From Clostridium sp. CX1 (GTDB lineage: Bacteria; Bacillota; Clostridia; Clostridiales; Clostridiaceae), in NCBI RefSeq assembly GCF_025398335.1, contig NZ_JAODOO010000005.1:216779-280778 (forward strand): a stretch of 64,000 nucleotides of DNA, given 5' to 3'. Both the position numbers and the translations under genes were made by a program. The stretch's first letter is position 1. Every line of letters begins with the position of its first letter. The notes under the pieces are model-generated. The model was not told the DNA's origin, did not search any database, and saw only the letters and a program-made list of their open reading frames with translations. Of this stretch, positions 8,482 to 18,758 are shown one piece after another.

Positions 8482-8916
8482 TTAATATCTTAATTCTAAT
8501 ACTTCTGGTTTTTGAGCTTCATTATTGTGCTCAGCACCTCTGTATACTTTTAGCTTCTTAAGCATTTGTCTTCCTAATACTCCCTTTGGAAGCATTCTTC
8601 TAACAGCTTCACTGAATACAAACTCAGGCTTCTTTGCTATAGCTTCTCTATATGGAGTCTCTTTTAATCCACCTGGATATAATGAGTGGTGTCTTAACAT
8701 TTTTTGATCTAATTTTTTACCAGTTAAAACAACCTTTTCTGCATTAATTATTATAACAAAATCTCCAGTATCTACGTGTGGTGTAAATGTAGGTTTGTTC
8801 TTTCCTCTTAAAATTGAAGCAACTTGACTTGCTACTCTTCCTAATGGCTTTCCAGCAGCATCAACAACATACCATTTTCTTTCAACTTCTTGTGTTTTTG
8901 CTATGTATGATTTCAT
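8482..8916 (-). CDS. rplM: 50S ribosomal protein L13
   Basis: The protein is 144 residues from the second of two adjacent ATGs (8916, MKSYIAKT), the usual clostridial length. The first ATG (8919) would add one Met, and GGGAGGG is better spaced to the second. The open frame extends nine further codons without a ribosome site. [13 protein letters not shown] and [11 protein letters not shown] are L13 signatures. L13 is an early assembly protein of the 50S subunit. The gene has its own promoter and leader. Confidence 0.97.
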   Translation of the reverse strand: MKSYIAKTQEVERKWYVVDAAGKPLGRVASQVASILRGKNKPTFTPHVDTGDFVIIINAEKVVLTGKKLDQKMLRHHSLYPGGLKETPYREAIAKKPEFVFSEAVRRMLPKGVLGRQMLKKLKVYRGAEHNNEAQKPEVLELRY

Positions 8917-8963
8917 CATTTTCCCTCCCTGAATTCTTCTATACAAAATACGTTTCTATATAT

Positions 8964-8988
8964 AAAGATCCGGGGCTAGTGGATCTTT
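8964..8988 (-). promoter_or_regulatory. rplM leader hairpin (candidate L13 autoregulatory leader)
   Basis: AAAGATCC and GGATCTTT form a perfect 8-bp stem with a 9-nt loop, starting about 19 nt after the predicted start site in a leader of roughly 90 nt. No T run follows, so it is not a terminator. Firmicute rplM-rpsI operons are known to carry an L13-responsive leader. Whether this belongs to that family needs a covariance-model search. Confidence 0.5.
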
Positions 8989-9013
8989 TATACTTTAGAT
9001 ACAAACACATAAT

Positions 9014-9042
9014 ATTATAATACAATCTGCCTGGCGTGTCAA
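9014..9042 (-). promoter_or_regulatory. Strong sigma-A promoter of rplM-rpsI
   Basis: Both boxes match consensus: -35 TTGACA (9037-9042), 17-nt spacer, -10 TATAAT (9014-9019), with the start near 9007. It lies between truA and rplM, so rplM-rpsI can be expressed independently of the upstream ECF-truA genes. Confidence 0.88.
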
Positions 9043-9066
9043 TATAATTCATTATATAAATAACTT

Positions 9067-9801
9067 CTAATAAAATACTTCTTCTAGACACAGTCCGCTA
9101 GCAGGGACAGATTTTCCGGCTTTAGTTCTATCCTTAGATTTAAGTATTTCTACTAAATACTTTGGCTCAAATCTACCTACTCCTACCTCTAGCAAGGTAC
9201 CGACCATTATTCTTACCATGTTATATAAAAACCCATCACCTACAATAGTAAATTTAATAACATTCTCATCTTCTACTATGTTAACTTGACTTATTGTTCT
9301 AACAGAAGTTTTTACACTACTTCCACTTTTTTTAAAAGCAGAAAAATCATGTGTTCCTATAAAGTTCTTCGCTGCTTCTTTCATTTTATCTATATCTAAA
9401 TCTCGGTGAAAATAATAGACATAGTTTCTCCCGATAGCAGGCCTTTGTTTTGCCAACATGACAGTATAAACATATCTCTTGCCTGTACTATCATACCTTG
9501 CATGAAAATCTAAATCAACTTCTTCAGATTTTATTATAACAATATCATCTGGTAAAAAACTATTTAAGGCTTTCTTAAATCTTTCAGAAGGAACTTTACT
9601 CTCAGTAAGAAAGTTACATACAAATCCTTTTGCATGAACTCCAGCATCAGTTCTACTAGAACCTATTACTTCAGAAAATACCCCTGTCACTCTTTCTACT
9701 GCCTCTTCAATTTTTTGCTGAATTGTAATTTCCTTGCTCTGTTTTTGCCATCCAGCATAATTAGATCCATCATACTCTATTACTAATTTTATATTTCTCA
9801 T
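9067..9801 (-). CDS. truA: tRNA pseudouridine(38-40) synthase TruA
   Basis: The 244-residue synthase isomerises uridines 38-40 of the tRNA anticodon arm. SSRTDAGVHAKGF contains the catalytic Asp, YDGSNYAGWQKQ marks the N-terminus, and GDGFLYNMVRIMVGTLLEVG is the C-terminal signature. The ATG at 9801 shares its A with the ecfT stop (TAATG), so translation is probably coupled to ecfT; the upstream ribosome site is weak. The open frame extends 14 codons into ecfT without support. Confidence 0.95.
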   Translation of the reverse strand: MRNIKLVIEYDGSNYAGWQKQSKEITIQQKIEEAVERVTGVFSEVIGSSRTDAGVHAKGFVCNFLTESKVPSERFKKALNSFLPDDIVIIKSEEVDLDFHARYDSTGKRYVYTVMLAKQRPAIGRNYVYYFHRDLDIDKMKEAAKNFIGTHDFSAFKKSGSSVKTSVRTISQVNIVEDENVIKFTIVGDGFLYNMVRIMVGTLLEVGVGRFEPKYLVEILKSKDRTKAGKSVPASGLCLEEVFY

Positions 9802-10607
9802 TATACCCACATCCTGCTCAATATAGATATAAACACTAAGCATAGCATAGCAGTAGATGCTATAACATCCCTGCTAGTTAACTTTAATTGCTTCATTCTA
9901 GTTCTTCCTTCTCCCCCTCTATAACATCTTGCTTCCATAGCCATGGCTAATTCATCAGCTCTTCTAAAGGAACTAATAAAAAGTGGAACTAGTATAGGAA
10001 TTAAGTTTTTAGCTCTTTGAATAAGGTTTCCAGATTCAAAATCTGCTCCTCTTGCCATTTGAGCTTTCATAATTTTATCAGTTTCATCCATTAAAGTTGG
10101 TATAAATCTAAGGGCAATAGTCATCATCATTGCTAATTCGTGAGCAGGTACTCCTACCTTTTTTAACGGATTTAAAAGCTTTTCAATTCCGTCGGTTAAT
10201 TCAATTGGTGATGTGGTTAAAGTAAGCAAGGAGGTTCCTATTATTAAAAATACTAGTCTTAGAATCATGAATGCAGCTAAAATTAATCCCTCTTTATATA
10301 TAGTTATAAACCTCCAGTGAAATAACGGAGGATTTGCTCCTTCTGTCATAAGTAGATTTAATATTGCAGTGATAAGTACTAGTATTAATATGGGCTTAAG
10401 TCCTTTATAAATATACCTAAATTGCACCTTGGAAATAACTATTGCAACAAAGGTAAATAAAGTTATAAATATATAACCTTTAAAACTATTTACAATAAAT
10501 AAATCAATTATATATATTAAAGATATTAAAATTTTAACTCTTGGATCTAATTTATGTACAAACGAATCACCTGGAACATATTGACCTATGGTAATATCTT
10601 TAATCAT
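9801..10607 (-). CDS. ecfT: ECF transporter transmembrane subunit EcfT
   Basis: The 268-residue membrane protein is the T component shared by energy-coupling factor vitamin and metal importers. Several hydrophobic spans (for example 28-58, 70-90 and 115-135) surround a cytoplasmic coupling region. That region has the two Ala-Arg-Gly type motifs (MARGADFES and MEARCYRGGEGRT), whose arginines dock into the EcfA ATPases. It follows ecfA2 by 12 nt and overlaps truA by 1 nt. Substrate-binding S components are expected elsewhere in the genome. Confidence 0.94.
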   Translation of the reverse strand: MIKDITIGQYVPGDSFVHKLDPRVKILISLIYIIDLFIVNSFKGYIFITLFTFVAIVISKVQFRYIYKGLKPILILVLITAILNLLMTEGANPPLFHWRFITIYKEGLILAAFMILRLVFLIIGTSLLTLTTSPIELTDGIEKLLNPLKKVGVPAHELAMMMTIALRFIPTLMDETDKIMKAQMARGADFESGNLIQRAKNLIPILVPLFISSFRRADELAMAMEARCYRGGEGRTRMKQLKLTSRDVIASTAMLCLVFISILSRMWV

Positions 10608-10619
10608 TTGCTAGCTCTC

Positions 10620-11474
10620 CTAACCTTTATTTAGTATTTTGAGTATTTCCAGTTTAGCCTGTTCCACAGTAAATATATCTTCAGGTATACTCATTCCTAA
10701 ATTTTTAAGTCTTCTTACAAGATAGGTTACCTGTGGCACTGCAAGACCTACACTTTCTAATGTATCTATTTCCCTAAATACCTTAGCTGGTGGCCCATCT
10801 AGTATACACTGTCCTTTATGCATAACTAATATTCTATCAGCTAGTTTTGCTACGTCTTCCATACTATGTGAAACAAGAATTATAGTCATTTTATACTCAT
10901 TATGCAGCCTCTTTATCTGTCCTAAAATATCATCTCTTCCTTTAGGATCCAGTCCTGCAGTAGGCTCATCTAATATTAAAACCTTTGGCTCCATAGCCAC
11001 AACTCCAGCAATTGCTACTCTTCTCTTCTGACCACCACTTAATTCAAAAGGGGACTTGTCTTTATAACTCTCATAGTCTAAACCAACCATATTCATGGCT
11101 CTTTTTACTCTTTTATTTATCTCATCATCACTTAGCCCCAAATTTTTAGGACCGAAAGCAATGTCTTTTTCTATAGTTTCTTCAAATAATTGATATTCGG
11201 GATACTGAAAAACTAGACCTACCTTCTTTCTAATGGAACTTAGGTTAATCTTTTTTTCAGTAATATCTACATCTTCTATTATTATCTTGCCTGAATTAGG
11301 TTTTAAAAGACCATTTATGTGTTGGATAAGCGTAGACTTTCCTGAACCAGTATGACCGATTAAGGCAATAAATTCACCTGTATTAATATTGATAGTTACA
11401 TTATCAAGTGCCTTTTTTTCAAAGGGAGAGCCTTTCATATATATATGAGTTAAATTCTCTATTTTAATCGACAT
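10620..11474 (-). CDS. ecfA2: ECF transporter ATPase EcfA2
   Basis: The 284-residue ABC ATPase has Walker [11 protein letters not shown]-loop [11 protein letters not shown], signature LSGGQKRR, Walker [11 protein letters not shown] and switch His in LVSHSM. The YPEYQLF Q-loop and the [10 protein letters not shown]-terminal helix are typical of the A' subunit. Its start overlaps the end of ecfA1 by 16 nt. With EcfA1 it powers uptake through EcfT and exchangeable substrate proteins at the membrane. Confidence 0.95.
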   Translation of the reverse strand: MSIKIENLTHIYMKGSPFEKKALDNVTININTGEFIALIGHTGSGKSTLIQHINGLLKPNSGKIIIEDVDITEKKINLSSIRKKVGLVFQYPEYQLFEETIEKDIAFGPKNLGLSDDEINKRVKRAMNMVGLDYESYKDKSPFELSGGQKRRVAIAGVVAMEPKVLILDEPTAGLDPKGRDDILGQIKRLHNEYKMTIILVSHSMEDVAKLADRILVMHKGQCILDGPPAKVFREIDTLESVGLAVPQVTYLVRRLKNLGMSIPEDIFTVEQAKLEILKILNKG

Positions 11475-12304
11475 AATTCATCCACCATCTCATCTATTGT
11501 TAATATATCTTTTCTTATATCAATTCCACTATTTTTAAGCTCATAAGCTAATTCTGTCATTTGAGGGACATCTAGTCCTATATTTTGCATTTTACTTACA
11601 TTTGGGAAAACAGACTTAGGATTGCCTTCCATTATAATTTTTCCTTCATCCATAACAATTATTCTATCTGCTTCAACAGCCTCTTCCATATAATGAGTAA
11701 TTAATACTATAGTTATGCCATGTTTGCCATTAAGCTCTTTTATAGAACTTATAACTTCTTTTCTACCTGACGGATCAAGCATAGCAGTAGATTCATCAAA
11801 TATTATGCACTCTGGTCTCATTGCTAATACTCCAGCTATAGCTACCCTTTGTTTCTGGCCTCCAGACAACAAATGAGGTGCATGCCTCCTGTAGTCCTGC
11901 ATATTTACGCTTTTTAATGACTCATCAACTCTTTGTTTAATCTCAGTAGGCTCAACTCCTAAGTTTTCTGGACCAAAAGCTACATCTTCTTCAACTATAG
12001 TAGCAACAATTTGGTTATCTGGATTCTGAAATACCATACCAGCTTTGTTTCTTATATCCCAGATATTTCTTTCATCTGATGTATCAAGTTTATCTACGTA
12101 TACTTTTCCATCGTATGGAACCAGCAGTGCGTTCATATGCTTAGCTATAGTAGATTTACCCGATCCATTTCTGCCTAATATCACAAGAAATTCCCCTTTA
12201 TTTACCTGTAGATTAACGCCATTTAAAGCTAATTTCCCATCATCTTTATCACTAGAAGCATATCTATAAATAACACCATTACACTCTATCATCTTATCCT
12301 CCAT
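11459..12304 (-). CDS. ecfA1: ECF transporter ATPase EcfA1
   Basis: The 281-residue ABC ATPase has Walker [11 protein letters not shown]-loop [12 protein letters not shown], signature LSGGQKQR, Walker [13 protein letters not shown] and His-loop LITHYM. The NPDNQ Q-loop is the A-subunit hallmark. Note Ser in place of the usual Pro after the Walker B Glu (DEST), which occurs in this subfamily. I start at the ATG at 12304 behind AGAGGTG; an ATG at 12292 with GGAGG is an alternative. It is the first gene after the rplQ terminator; I see only a weak candidate promoter. Confidence 0.95.
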   Translation of the reverse strand: MEDKMIECNGVIYRYASSDKDDGKLALNGVNLQVNKGEFLVILGRNGSGKSTIAKHMNALLVPYDGKVYVDKLDTSDERNIWDIRNKAGMVFQNPDNQIVATIVEEDVAFGPENLGVEPTEIKQRVDESLKSVNMQDYRRHAPHLLSGGQKQRVAIAGVLAMRPECIIFDESTAMLDPSGRKEVISSIKELNGKHGITIVLITHYMEEAVEADRIIVMDEGKIIMEGNPKSVFPNVSKMQNIGLDVPQMTELAYELKNSGIDIRKDILTIDEMVDELCRLK

Positions 12305-12363
12305 GGGAACACCTCTCAAACTTAATGAAGCATTAAAGAAACTTTTATAAATTATAGCAAAAC

Positions 12364-12391
12364 GGGGATTAAGTTAGTTTACTTAATCCCC
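12364..12391 (-). terminator. Terminator of the S10-spc-alpha cluster after rplQ
   Basis: GGGGATTAAGT and ACTTAATCCCC form an 11-bp stem with a 6-nt loop. GTTTTGC follows on the minus strand, so the T run is short. It lies 6 nt after the rplQ stop. Termination may be partial, letting some transcription into the ECF genes. Confidence 0.75.
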
Positions 12392-12397
12392 TGTATA

Positions 12398-12739
12398 TTA
12401 TACTAACTCTAGTATAACTAATTCAGCTCCGTCGCCTCTTCTTGGACCTACTTTATACATTCTAGTATATCCACCATTTCTTTCAGCATACTTAGGAGCT
12501 ACATTATCAAATAAGTTTCTTACAACTTCCTCTTCTGTTACGAAAGAAAGCACCTGTCTTCTAGCATGAAGATCTCCTCTTTTTGCAAGAGTGATCATTT
12601 TCTCAGCTAAATTTTTAGTTTCCTTTGCTCTAGTCTCTGTTGTTTCGATTTTTCCATGCTTTAAGAAACTAGTAACAAGGTTTCTAAGCATTGCTCTTCT
12701 TTGGTCAGTTGGACGACCTAATTTACGATATCCTGCCAT
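12398..12739 (-). CDS. rplQ: 50S ribosomal protein L17
   Basis: The 113-residue L17 is of standard bacterial length. [19 protein letters not shown] and the ETRAKETK segment are diagnostic. L17 sits near the polypeptide exit tunnel. It is the last gene of the alpha operon, 53 nt after rpoA, and is followed by a terminator. Confidence 0.98.
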   Translation of the reverse strand: MAGYRKLGRPTDQRRAMLRNLVTSFLKHGKIETTETRAKETKNLAEKMITLAKRGDLHARRQVLSFVTEEEVVRNLFDNVAPKYAERNGGYTRMYKVGPRRGDGAELVILELV

Positions 12740-12792
12740 CTCTATACCTCCTTACCTTGACTTTTCTCTGAGTATATAAATATAATCCGATT

Positions 12793-13740
12793 TTACTCTT
12801 CGCTCTGCTTTAGAGACAATCCTAATGCCTCAAGCTTTTGCTCAACTTCTTCTAAGGACTTCTTACCAAGGTTTCTAACCTTCATCATATCATCCATTGT
12901 TCTTTCAGTTAATTCCTGCACTGTATTTATACCAGCTCTTTTTAAGCAGTTATAGCTTCTAACAGATAAGTCAAGTTCCTCAATTGTCATTTCTAGAACT
13001 TTTTCTTTCTTATCTTCTTCTTTTTCTACCATTATTTCTACATTGTTTGCATGATCTGTTAAAGTCATGAACAATTTGAAATGCTCAATTAGAATCTTTG
13101 CTGATAAACTTATAGCCTCATCTGGCATTATTGTACCATTAGTCCATACTTCAAGAGATAGCTTATCGTAGTCAGTAATCTGACCTACTCTTGTATTCTC
13201 TACAATAAAGTTAACTCTCTTAATAGGAGTATATATTGAGTCTACAGGAATAGTACCTATAGGCATATCTTCAGATTTGTTTTTAGTTTGGGAAACGTAA
13301 CCTCTACCTCTATTAACTAAAATCTCCATATATAACTTCCCATCATCATCAAGAGTCGCAATATGTAAGTCTTTGTTAATTATCTCTACATCTCCATCAG
13401 CTTTTATGTCTCCAGCAGTAACTTCACCTGGTCCTTGGGCATCTATAACGATAGTCTTAGAACCGTCTCCACTCATTTTTAAAGCTAGGCCTTTAATATT
13501 TAGAATTAACTCAGCAACATCTTCTTTTACTCCACGAACAGTTGAAAACTCATGAAGTACTCCATCAATTCTGATGTGGTTAGCGGCAACTCCTGGCAAT
13601 GAGGAAAGAAGAATTCTTCTTAAAGCATTGCCTAGAGTAATACCATAACCTCTTTCTAATGGCTCTACAACAAATTTACCATAGGTGCCATCTTCACTTA
13701 CTTCAACACATTCTATTTTTGGCTTTTCTATCTCTAACAT
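12793..13740 (-). CDS. rpoA: DNA-directed RNA polymerase alpha subunit
   Basis: The 315-residue alpha subunit. The N-terminal dimerisation domain (about 1-230) includes [20 protein letters not shown] and LLSSLPG. A charged linker (KEEDKKEKV) leads to the C-terminal domain (about 250-310; [16 protein letters not shown] and [12 protein letters not shown]), which binds UP elements and activators. It nucleates polymerase assembly by binding beta and beta'. It lies 62 nt after rpsD, as in most Firmicutes. Confidence 0.98.
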   Translation of the reverse strand: MLEIEKPKIECVEVSEDGTYGKFVVEPLERGYGITLGNALRRILLSSLPGVAANHIRIDGVLHEFSTVRGVKEDVAELILNIKGLALKMSGDGSKTIVIDAQGPGEVTAGDIKADGDVEIINKDLHIATLDDDGKLYMEILVNRGRGYVSQTKNKSEDMPIGTIPVDSIYTPIKRVNFIVENTRVGQITDYDKLSLEVWTNGTIMPDEAISLSAKILIEHFKLFMTLTDHANNVEIMVEKEEDKKEKVLEMTIEELDLSVRSYNCLKRAGINTVQELTERTMDDMMKVRNLGKKSLEEVEQKLEALGLSLKQSEE

Positions 13741-13802
13741 GAATATAACCCTCCTTCTATTTATCTAATAATGTATTTTGAGGGCAACTGATTCTATATT
13801 AA

Positions 13803-14423
13803 TTACTTACTATATAACTCAACTATTAATGTTTCGTTAACAGGAATATCTATATCTTCTCTTGAAGGCTCTCTTGTAACCTTTCCTTCAAACTCCGCAG
13901 TGCTTCCCTCTAACCAAGCTGGTACAGTCTTTGGATTCTCAGCGAAAACCTTGAACTTCTCTGATGCTCTACTCTTTTCACGAACAGTTATAACATCATT
14001 AGCTGATACTTGATATGAAGGAATATCTACTTTCTTTCCGTTAACTAAGAAATGTCCATGTGTTACTAGCTGTCTTGATTCACTTCTAGATCCACCAAAA
14101 CCTAATCTGTAAACTACATTATCAAGTCTTAATTCAAGAAGCTTTAGTAGGTTTTCACCTGCTATTCCTCTCATTCTTTCAGCTCTTTCATAAGTTTTTC
14201 TAAATTGTCCTTCTAACAATCCGTACATCTTCTTAGCCTTTTGCTTTTCTCTTAATTGTAATCCATAGTTGGATAACTTCTTTCTACCCTGTCCGTGCTG
14301 TCCTGGCGCATAACCTCTTCTTGAGAATGAGCACTTATCTGTATAACATCTATCTCCCTTAAGGAATAGTTTTAAACCTTCTCTTCTGCAAATTCTACAT
14401 GCAGGTCCAGTATATCTTGCCAT
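13803..14423 (-). CDS. rpsD: 30S ribosomal protein S4
   Basis: The 206-residue S4 is the zinc-containing version: CRICRR and the C...C pair (RCYTDKCS) near the N-terminus form the ligand set. The S4 RNA-binding domain follows ([28 protein letters not shown]). S4 starts 30S assembly on 16S rRNA and is a known translational autoregulator of the alpha operon in some bacteria. Here it is encoded inside that operon, 20 nt after rpsK. Confidence 0.98.
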   Translation of the reverse strand: MARYTGPACRICRREGLKLFLKGDRCYTDKCSFSRRGYAPGQHGQGRKKLSNYGLQLREKQKAKKMYGLLEGQFRKTYERAERMRGIAGENLLKLLELRLDNVVYRLGFGGSRSESRQLVTHGHFLVNGKKVDIPSYQVSANDVITVREKSRASEKFKVFAENPKTVPAWLEGSTAEFEGKVTREPSREDIDIPVNETLIVELYSK

Positions 14424-14443
14424 ATAAATTACACCTCCTACTA

Positions 14444-14842
14444 CTAAACTCTTCTTCTTTTTGGTGGTCTACATCCATTGTGTGGTATTGGAGTAACGTC
14501 CTTTATTAAAGTAACCTCTAAACCAGCAGCTTGTAATGATCTTATTGCTGCTTCTCTACCAGCTCCTGGTCCTTTTACGTAAACTTCAACACTCTTTAAT
14601 CCATGTTCCATTGCTGCTTTTGATGCAGTTTCAGCTGCCATCTGTGCTGCAAATGGAGTGCTCTTTCTTGAACCTCTAAATCCTAAACCGCCTGCGCTAG
14701 CCCATGATAAAGCATTTCCAACAGCATCAGTAATTGTAACTATTGAGTTGTTGAAAGTTGATTTTATATGTGCACAACCGTGCTCAATATTTTTTCTCTC
14801 TTTTTTTCTTCTTGTCTTTTTACCTCTTGCTCCAGCTGCCAT
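14444..14842 (-). CDS. rpsK: 30S ribosomal protein S11
   Basis: The 132-residue S11 lines the platform near the mRNA exit channel. [34 protein letters not shown] and the C-terminal [14 protein letters not shown] are signatures. Two adjacent ATGs exist (14845 and 14842); AAGGAGG is seven bases from the second, which I prefer. It follows rpsM by 20 nt. Confidence 0.97.
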   Translation of the reverse strand: MAAGARGKKTRRKKERKNIEHGCAHIKSTFNNSIVTITDAVGNALSWASAGGLGFRGSRKSTPFAAQMAAETASKAAMEHGLKSVEVYVKGPGAGREAAIRSLQAAGLEVTLIKDVTPIPHNGCRPPKRRRV

Positions 14843-14862
14843 CATTTTCCCTCCTTATACTA

Positions 14863-15234
14863 TTATTTCTTCTTCTTACCTGCTATTGTCTTCTTAGGAC
14901 CTTTTCTCGTTCTAGCATTAGTTTTAGTCTTTTGTCCTCTTACTGGTAGACCTCTTCTGTGTCTAATTCCTCTATAACAACCAATTTCTATTAATCTCTT
15001 TATGTTAAGAGCGATTTCTCTTCTTAAGTCACCCTCAACCTTTATATTCTTGTTAACATAATCTCTTAATGTATTTACTTCATCTTCAGTTAAATCTCTA
15101 ACTCTTGTTTCAGGATTAACTCCAGTCTCTTTAAGAATCTTTTGAGAAGTTGGTAATCCTATTCCATATATATAAGTTAGACCTATTTCAACTCTTTTTT
15201 CTTTTGGTAGGTCAATACCTGCTATTCTTGCCAT
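14863..15234 (-). CDS. rpsM: 30S ribosomal protein S13
   Basis: The 123-residue S13 has the helix-two-turns-helix start ([19 protein letters not shown]) and the tail [20 protein letters not shown], which contacts tRNA in the A and P sites. AGGAGGTG precedes the ATG. It is unusual here in being separated from rpmJ by 166 nt that contain a hairpin element, whereas its other neighbours are tightly packed. Confidence 0.98.
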   Translation of the reverse strand: MARIAGIDLPKEKRVEIGLTYIYGIGLPTSQKILKETGVNPETRVRDLTEDEVNTLRDYVNKNIKVEGDLRREIALNIKRLIEIGCYRGIRHRRGLPVRGQKTKTNARTRKGPKKTIAGKKKK

Positions 15235-15306
15235 TAAAATTTACACCTCCTGAGTATCTAATTGGTATGGAATAAATTACATGTATTAATTTTAAATTTA
15301 TATAAA

Positions 15307-15354
15307 GTTTTAGGTTAATAGACATTATTTATCTATTACAGCCGCACCTAAAAC
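15307..15354 (-). promoter_or_regulatory. Hairpin element in the rpmJ-rpsM gap
   Basis: Two nested stems: an outer GTTTTAGGT/ACCTAAAAC of 9 bp and an inner TAATAGA/TCTATTA of 7 bp. They are separated on one side only by a 7-nt bulge, which reads GCGGCTG on the transcript. No T run follows and a promoter is not apparent. It precedes rpsM by about 70 nt. In gamma-proteobacteria the same interval holds the S4-binding alpha-operon leader; an equivalent role here is inference. Confidence 0.55.
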
Positions 15355-15400
15355 GTTACTAACTTAAACTAAACAATAATCATTTTATTTAACTAGTTAA

Positions 15401-15526
<126 letters not shown>

Positions 15527-15529
15527 TTA

Positions 15530-15748
15530 TTACTTTGCTCTCCAGGTTATTCTTCCACGAGTTAAATCGTATGGAGAAAGTTCTACTGTAACTTTATCAC
15601 CTGGTAGAATTTTTATGAAATTCATTCTTAATTTACCTGATATATGTGCTAGTATTTTATGTCCGCTTTCCAACTCTACTTCAAACATTGCGTTAGGTAA
15701 TGCTTCAAGAACAGTACCCTGCATTTCAATAACGTCATCTTTTGACAT
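15530..15748 (-). CDS. infA: Translation initiation factor IF-1
   Basis: The 72-residue protein has the single S1/OB-fold typical of IF-1. [31 protein letters not shown] and the C-terminal [11 protein letters not shown] are diagnostic. It occupies the 30S A site during initiation. It lies between the KOW-domain gene (7 nt) and rpmJ (15 nt). Confidence 0.98.
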   Translation of the reverse strand: MSKDDVIEMQGTVLEALPNAMFEVELESGHKILAHISGKLRMNFIKILPGDKVTVELSPYDLTRGRITWRAK

Positions 15749-15755
15749 AAGGTAA

Positions 15756-16040
15756 TCAAACCTCCTTATTATTGTCGTAAGACTGCAAAATTTCCCTTAT
15801 CATTGCATCAGTAACTTGTTCGCCTGATAATAATAAGTTTTTTATTTCATCAGCCATTACGCTAGTGAAACCTAGATGCTTTACTTTTTTCTTCTTCTGT
15901 CTATTTACAGTCCTGAGTACTCCATCAGCAACATGGACATACTCCTTATCTAATACACCTAGTATTATAAAAAACTTATCTTTATCTCTTCCTGCTTTTG
16001 AGTAAACTATTCTTCCTAAATAGTTATTACTGTCTAACAA
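15756..16040 (-). CDS. KOW-domain RNA-binding protein (L14e/L6e-like)
   Basis: This small clostridial protein is found between map and infA. The N-terminus ([20 protein letters not shown]) has the KOW pattern seen in L14e/L27e-type proteins, followed by a lysine run ([11 protein letters not shown]) and a helical tail. I start at TTG 16040, six bases after AGAGGTGA, giving 94 residues; a GTG at 16049 would overlap that ribosome site. Its fixed position among initiation and ribosome genes suggests it binds rRNA or ribosomes, but its function is not established. Confidence 0.88.
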   Translation of the reverse strand: MLDSNNYLGRIVYSKAGRDKDKFFIILGVLDKEYVHVADGVLRTVNRQKKKKVKHLGFTSVMADEIKNLLLSGEQVTDAMIREILQSYDNNKEV

Positions 16041-16054
16041 TATATTCACCTCTG

Positions 16055-16804
16055 CTAAACTAAGGTAAGTATTTCGGGACCATCATCCAAGATAGCGACA
16101 GTATTTTCATAATGAGCTGACAAACTTCCGTCTTCAGTTACAACTGTCCAATCATTAGATTCCACTCTTACATGATAATTTCCTATGTTAACCATAGGCT
16201 CTATTGCTAAAACCATGCCCCTACATAATTTCGGACCTCTTCCGGGTCTTCCAAAATTAGGTACTTCAGGATCTTCGTGCATATCCTTTCCTATACCATG
16301 GCCTACATAATCTCTGACAAGAGAGTATCCAAAACTCTCAGCGTATTTTTGAATCTCGGCAGAAATATCAGTTAGCTTATTACCAATAACTGCTTTTTTC
16401 ACACCTCTAAAGAAACTTTCTTTAGTTACATCAATTAATTGCTGAGCCTTGTCAGAAATCTTTCCAACTGCAAAAGTTCGTGCTGCATCTCCGTGATAAC
16501 CATTGAGTACGGCTCCACAATCAATACTAATTATATCGCCTTCTTGTAAAATTACTTTATTAGATGGAATTCCATGAACTACTTCTTTGTTAACAGAAGC
16601 ACATATCGAAGCGGGAAAACCGTAATATCCCTTGAAGGACGGTTTTGCTCCTTGCTTTGTAATATACTCCTCTGCAATTATATCCAATTCTGCAGTCGTT
16701 ATTCCAGGTCTTATTACCTCTTCAAGTCTTAACAGGGTATTAGCAACAATTTTTCCAGCTTCCCTCATATACTCAATTTCTTTATCATTCTTAATTATAA
16801 TCAT
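16055..16804 (-). CDS. map: Type I methionine aminopeptidase
   Basis: The 249-residue metallo-enzyme removes the initiator Met. Metal ligands are visible: Asp in SIDCGAVL, Asp in YHGDAART, His in [14 protein letters not shown], Glu in [10 protein letters not shown] and Glu in AHYENTVAI; the substrate-side His is in VVHGIPS. I start at the ATG at 16804 ([13 protein letters not shown]), 1 nt after the adk stop. The open frame runs 21 codons into adk. Translation is likely coupled to adk. Confidence 0.97.
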   Translation of the reverse strand: MIIIKNDKEIEYMREAGKIVANTLLRLEEVIRPGITTAELDIIAEEYITKQGAKPSFKGYYGFPASICASVNKEVVHGIPSNKVILQEGDIISIDCGAVLNGYHGDAARTFAVGKISDKAQQLIDVTKESFFRGVKKAVIGNKLTDISAEIQKYAESFGYSLVRDYVGHGIGKDMHEDPEVPNFGRPGRGPKLCRGMVLAIEPMVNIGNYHVRVESNDWTVVTEDGSLSAHYENTVAILDDGPEILTLV

Positions 16805-16805
16805 T

Positions 16806-17453
16806 TTAAACCGCTCCCAAAACATTAGAAATATCTTGGAAAACTTCCTTAATATCTCCTGTTCCATCTACACGAGAGAGTTTATTCTGATTATCAAAAT
16901 ACTGAATTAGCGGTTGAGTTTGATTATCGTAAACATCTAATCTTTCCTTAACTGTTTCTTCAGTATCATCCTTTCTCTGTATCAAGCTGCTACCACAAGC
17001 ATCACACTTGCCTTCATTTTTTGAAGGATTAAACTTAATATGATAACTAGCTCCACAAGTAGGACAAACTCTTCTTCCTGTCATTCTTTCTAATATAAAT
17101 TCTCTAGGAACGTCTATTAGAAGAGCAGTGTCAATTTTTTGTCCATTGGAATTTAAGAATGAGTCTAGGGCTTCAGCCTGTTTTGTTGTTCTTGGAAAGC
17201 CATCTAATAAGAATCCAATCTTACAATCATCCATACTCAATCTATCTTCAACTATACGTATAGTAACATCATCAGGCACCAATTGTCCGTTATCCATATA
17301 ACCTTTAGCCTCAATTCCAAGAGGAGTTTTTTCTGAAATGTTTTTTCTGAAAATATCTCCTGTTGATATGTGAGGTATTGAGTATTGATCACTAATCAAT
17401 TTAGCCTGTGTTCCTTTTCCAGCTCCTGGAGGACCTAGTAAAATTATTTTCAC
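16806..17453 (-). CDS. adk: Adenylate kinase (zinc LID type)
   Basis: The 215-residue kinase interconverts ATP + AMP and 2 ADP. The P-loop GPPGAGKGT is at 7-15, the AMP site at HISTGDIFR and the catalytic stretch at LLDGFPRT. A structural zinc is held by Cys130, Cys133, Cys150 and Cys153 in the LID (CPTC and CDAC), as in Gram-positive long-form enzymes. It lies between secY and map, as in most Firmicutes. Confidence 0.98.
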   Translation of the reverse strand: MKIILLGPPGAGKGTQAKLISDQYSIPHISTGDIFRKNISEKTPLGIEAKGYMDNGQLVPDDVTIRIVEDRLSMDDCKIGFLLDGFPRTTKQAEALDSFLNSNGQKIDTALLIDVPREFILERMTGRRVCPTCGASYHIKFNPSKNEGKCDACGSSLIQRKDDTEETVKERLDVYDNQTQPLIQYFDNQNKLSRVDGTGDIKEVFQDISNVLGAV

Positions 17454-17477
17454 CTACATCATCTCCAAATATCTTTA

Positions 17478-18758
17478 TTACTTCAAGAATCCTTGATAAT
17501 GACGCATTACTAATTGCGACTCAATTTGTCTTAAAGTATCTAGGGCAGCGCCCACTATGATTAATAGACCCGTACCACCAAAGTATATTCCTTTAAAGTT
17601 TGTATAAGATTCAGCTACTATTGGAGTTATAGCTATTATTCCTGCAAAAGCTCCTCCAAGTATTGCTATCCTGGTAAGAACTTTTCCGATATAATTAGCT
17701 GTTGGTTCTCCCGGCCTGATTCCTGGTATAAATCCAGAAGACTTATGCATGTTTTCAGCCATTTCTTCTGGTTTAAATGTAACCTCAGTGTAAAACCAAG
17801 TAAAGAAAATAGTTAAAATAAAGTAAGTTAAGGCATATTGCCAGCTGCTTTCTTTAAATAAACTAAACTTACTCATTGTTATAAACTTATAAAAGGCAGA
17901 ATCTGGCCAAAACTGTCCTATAGTCATCGGAAACTGCATTACAGATATTGCAAATATTATTCCAATAACTGAAGCTCCGTTTACATTAATAGGAATATGA
18001 GTTGATTGACCCTTGTAGAGTCTACCACCAGCAGTTTTTCCGGCATACTGTACGGGAATTCTTCGTTCTGCTAAACTCATAATTACAACTGCTATAAATA
18101 ATAGAGCTACTGCTATAACAAATATTATAACTTCAATAAAGTTAACAGTTTCTGCTTTCTGAAGTCCAACAACTTGATATATAGTAGTAGGAAATCTTGA
18201 AATAATATTTACAAATATTAAAAGAGAAATACCATTTCCGATTCCTTTTTCTGTAATTTTGTCACCAAACCACATTAGAAAAGTAGAAGCCGTGGTTAAC
18301 GTAAGTATTATTAAAAATACATTAAACTTATTTGAAGGATCTTGAAGTGCATTAGCCCTAGTTATGATAGCATACGTACTAAATGCCTGAACTATTCCCA
18401 ACGGTACTGCAGCATATCTAGTATACTGTTGTATCTTCTTTCTTCCATCTTCGCCTTCCTTAGAAAGTTGTTCTAAGCGAGGGACTGCAATTGTCAACAA
18501 CTGCATTATGATGGAAGAGTTGATAAATGGAACTACTCCCATGGCAAATATGCTAAATCTACTAAATGCACCACCGGATATCAAATCGTAAAAACCAAAC
18601 AGCGATCCACTCTTAGTTAAATCTGCAAGCTTTGCAGTGTCAATTCCAGGAACAGGAATGAAGTTTCCCATCCTGAAAATTGCTACCATAAATAATGTGA
18701 ATAATAGTCTCTTTCGAAGTTCAGGAACTTTCCAGGCGTTACGTAAGGTTGATAGCAC
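17478..18758 (-). CDS. secY: Preprotein translocase subunit SecY
   Basis: The 426-residue channel has ten predicted membrane spans. MGNFIPVPGID and FGFYDLISGGAFSRFSIFAMG (plug region), QLLTIAVPRLEQL and RIPVQYAG are SecY signatures. It forms the general secretion pore with SecE (encoded at 43.7 kb) and SecG. Its start codon directly abuts the rplO stop, so translation is coupled. Spans near both ends and the cytoplasmic loop before span 8 look intact. Confidence 0.98.
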   Translation of the reverse strand: MLSTLRNAWKVPELRKRLLFTLFMVAIFRMGNFIPVPGIDTAKLADLTKSGSLFGFYDLISGGAFSRFSIFAMGVVPFINSSIIMQLLTIAVPRLEQLSKEGEDGRKKIQQYTRYAAVPLGIVQAFSTYAIITRANALQDPSNKFNVFLIILTLTTASTFLMWFGDKITEKGIGNGISLLIFVNIISRFPTTIYQVVGLQKAETVNFIEVIIFVIAVALLFIAVVIMSLAERRIPVQYAGKTAGGRLYKGQSTHIPINVNGASVIGIIFAISVMQFPMTIGQFWPDSAFYKFITMSKFSLFKESSWQYALTYFILTIFFTWFYTEVTFKPEEMAENMHKSSGFIPGIRPGEPTANYIGKVLTRIAILGGAFAGIIAITPIVAESYTNFKGIYFGGTGLLIIVGAALDTLRQIESQLVMRHYQGFLK

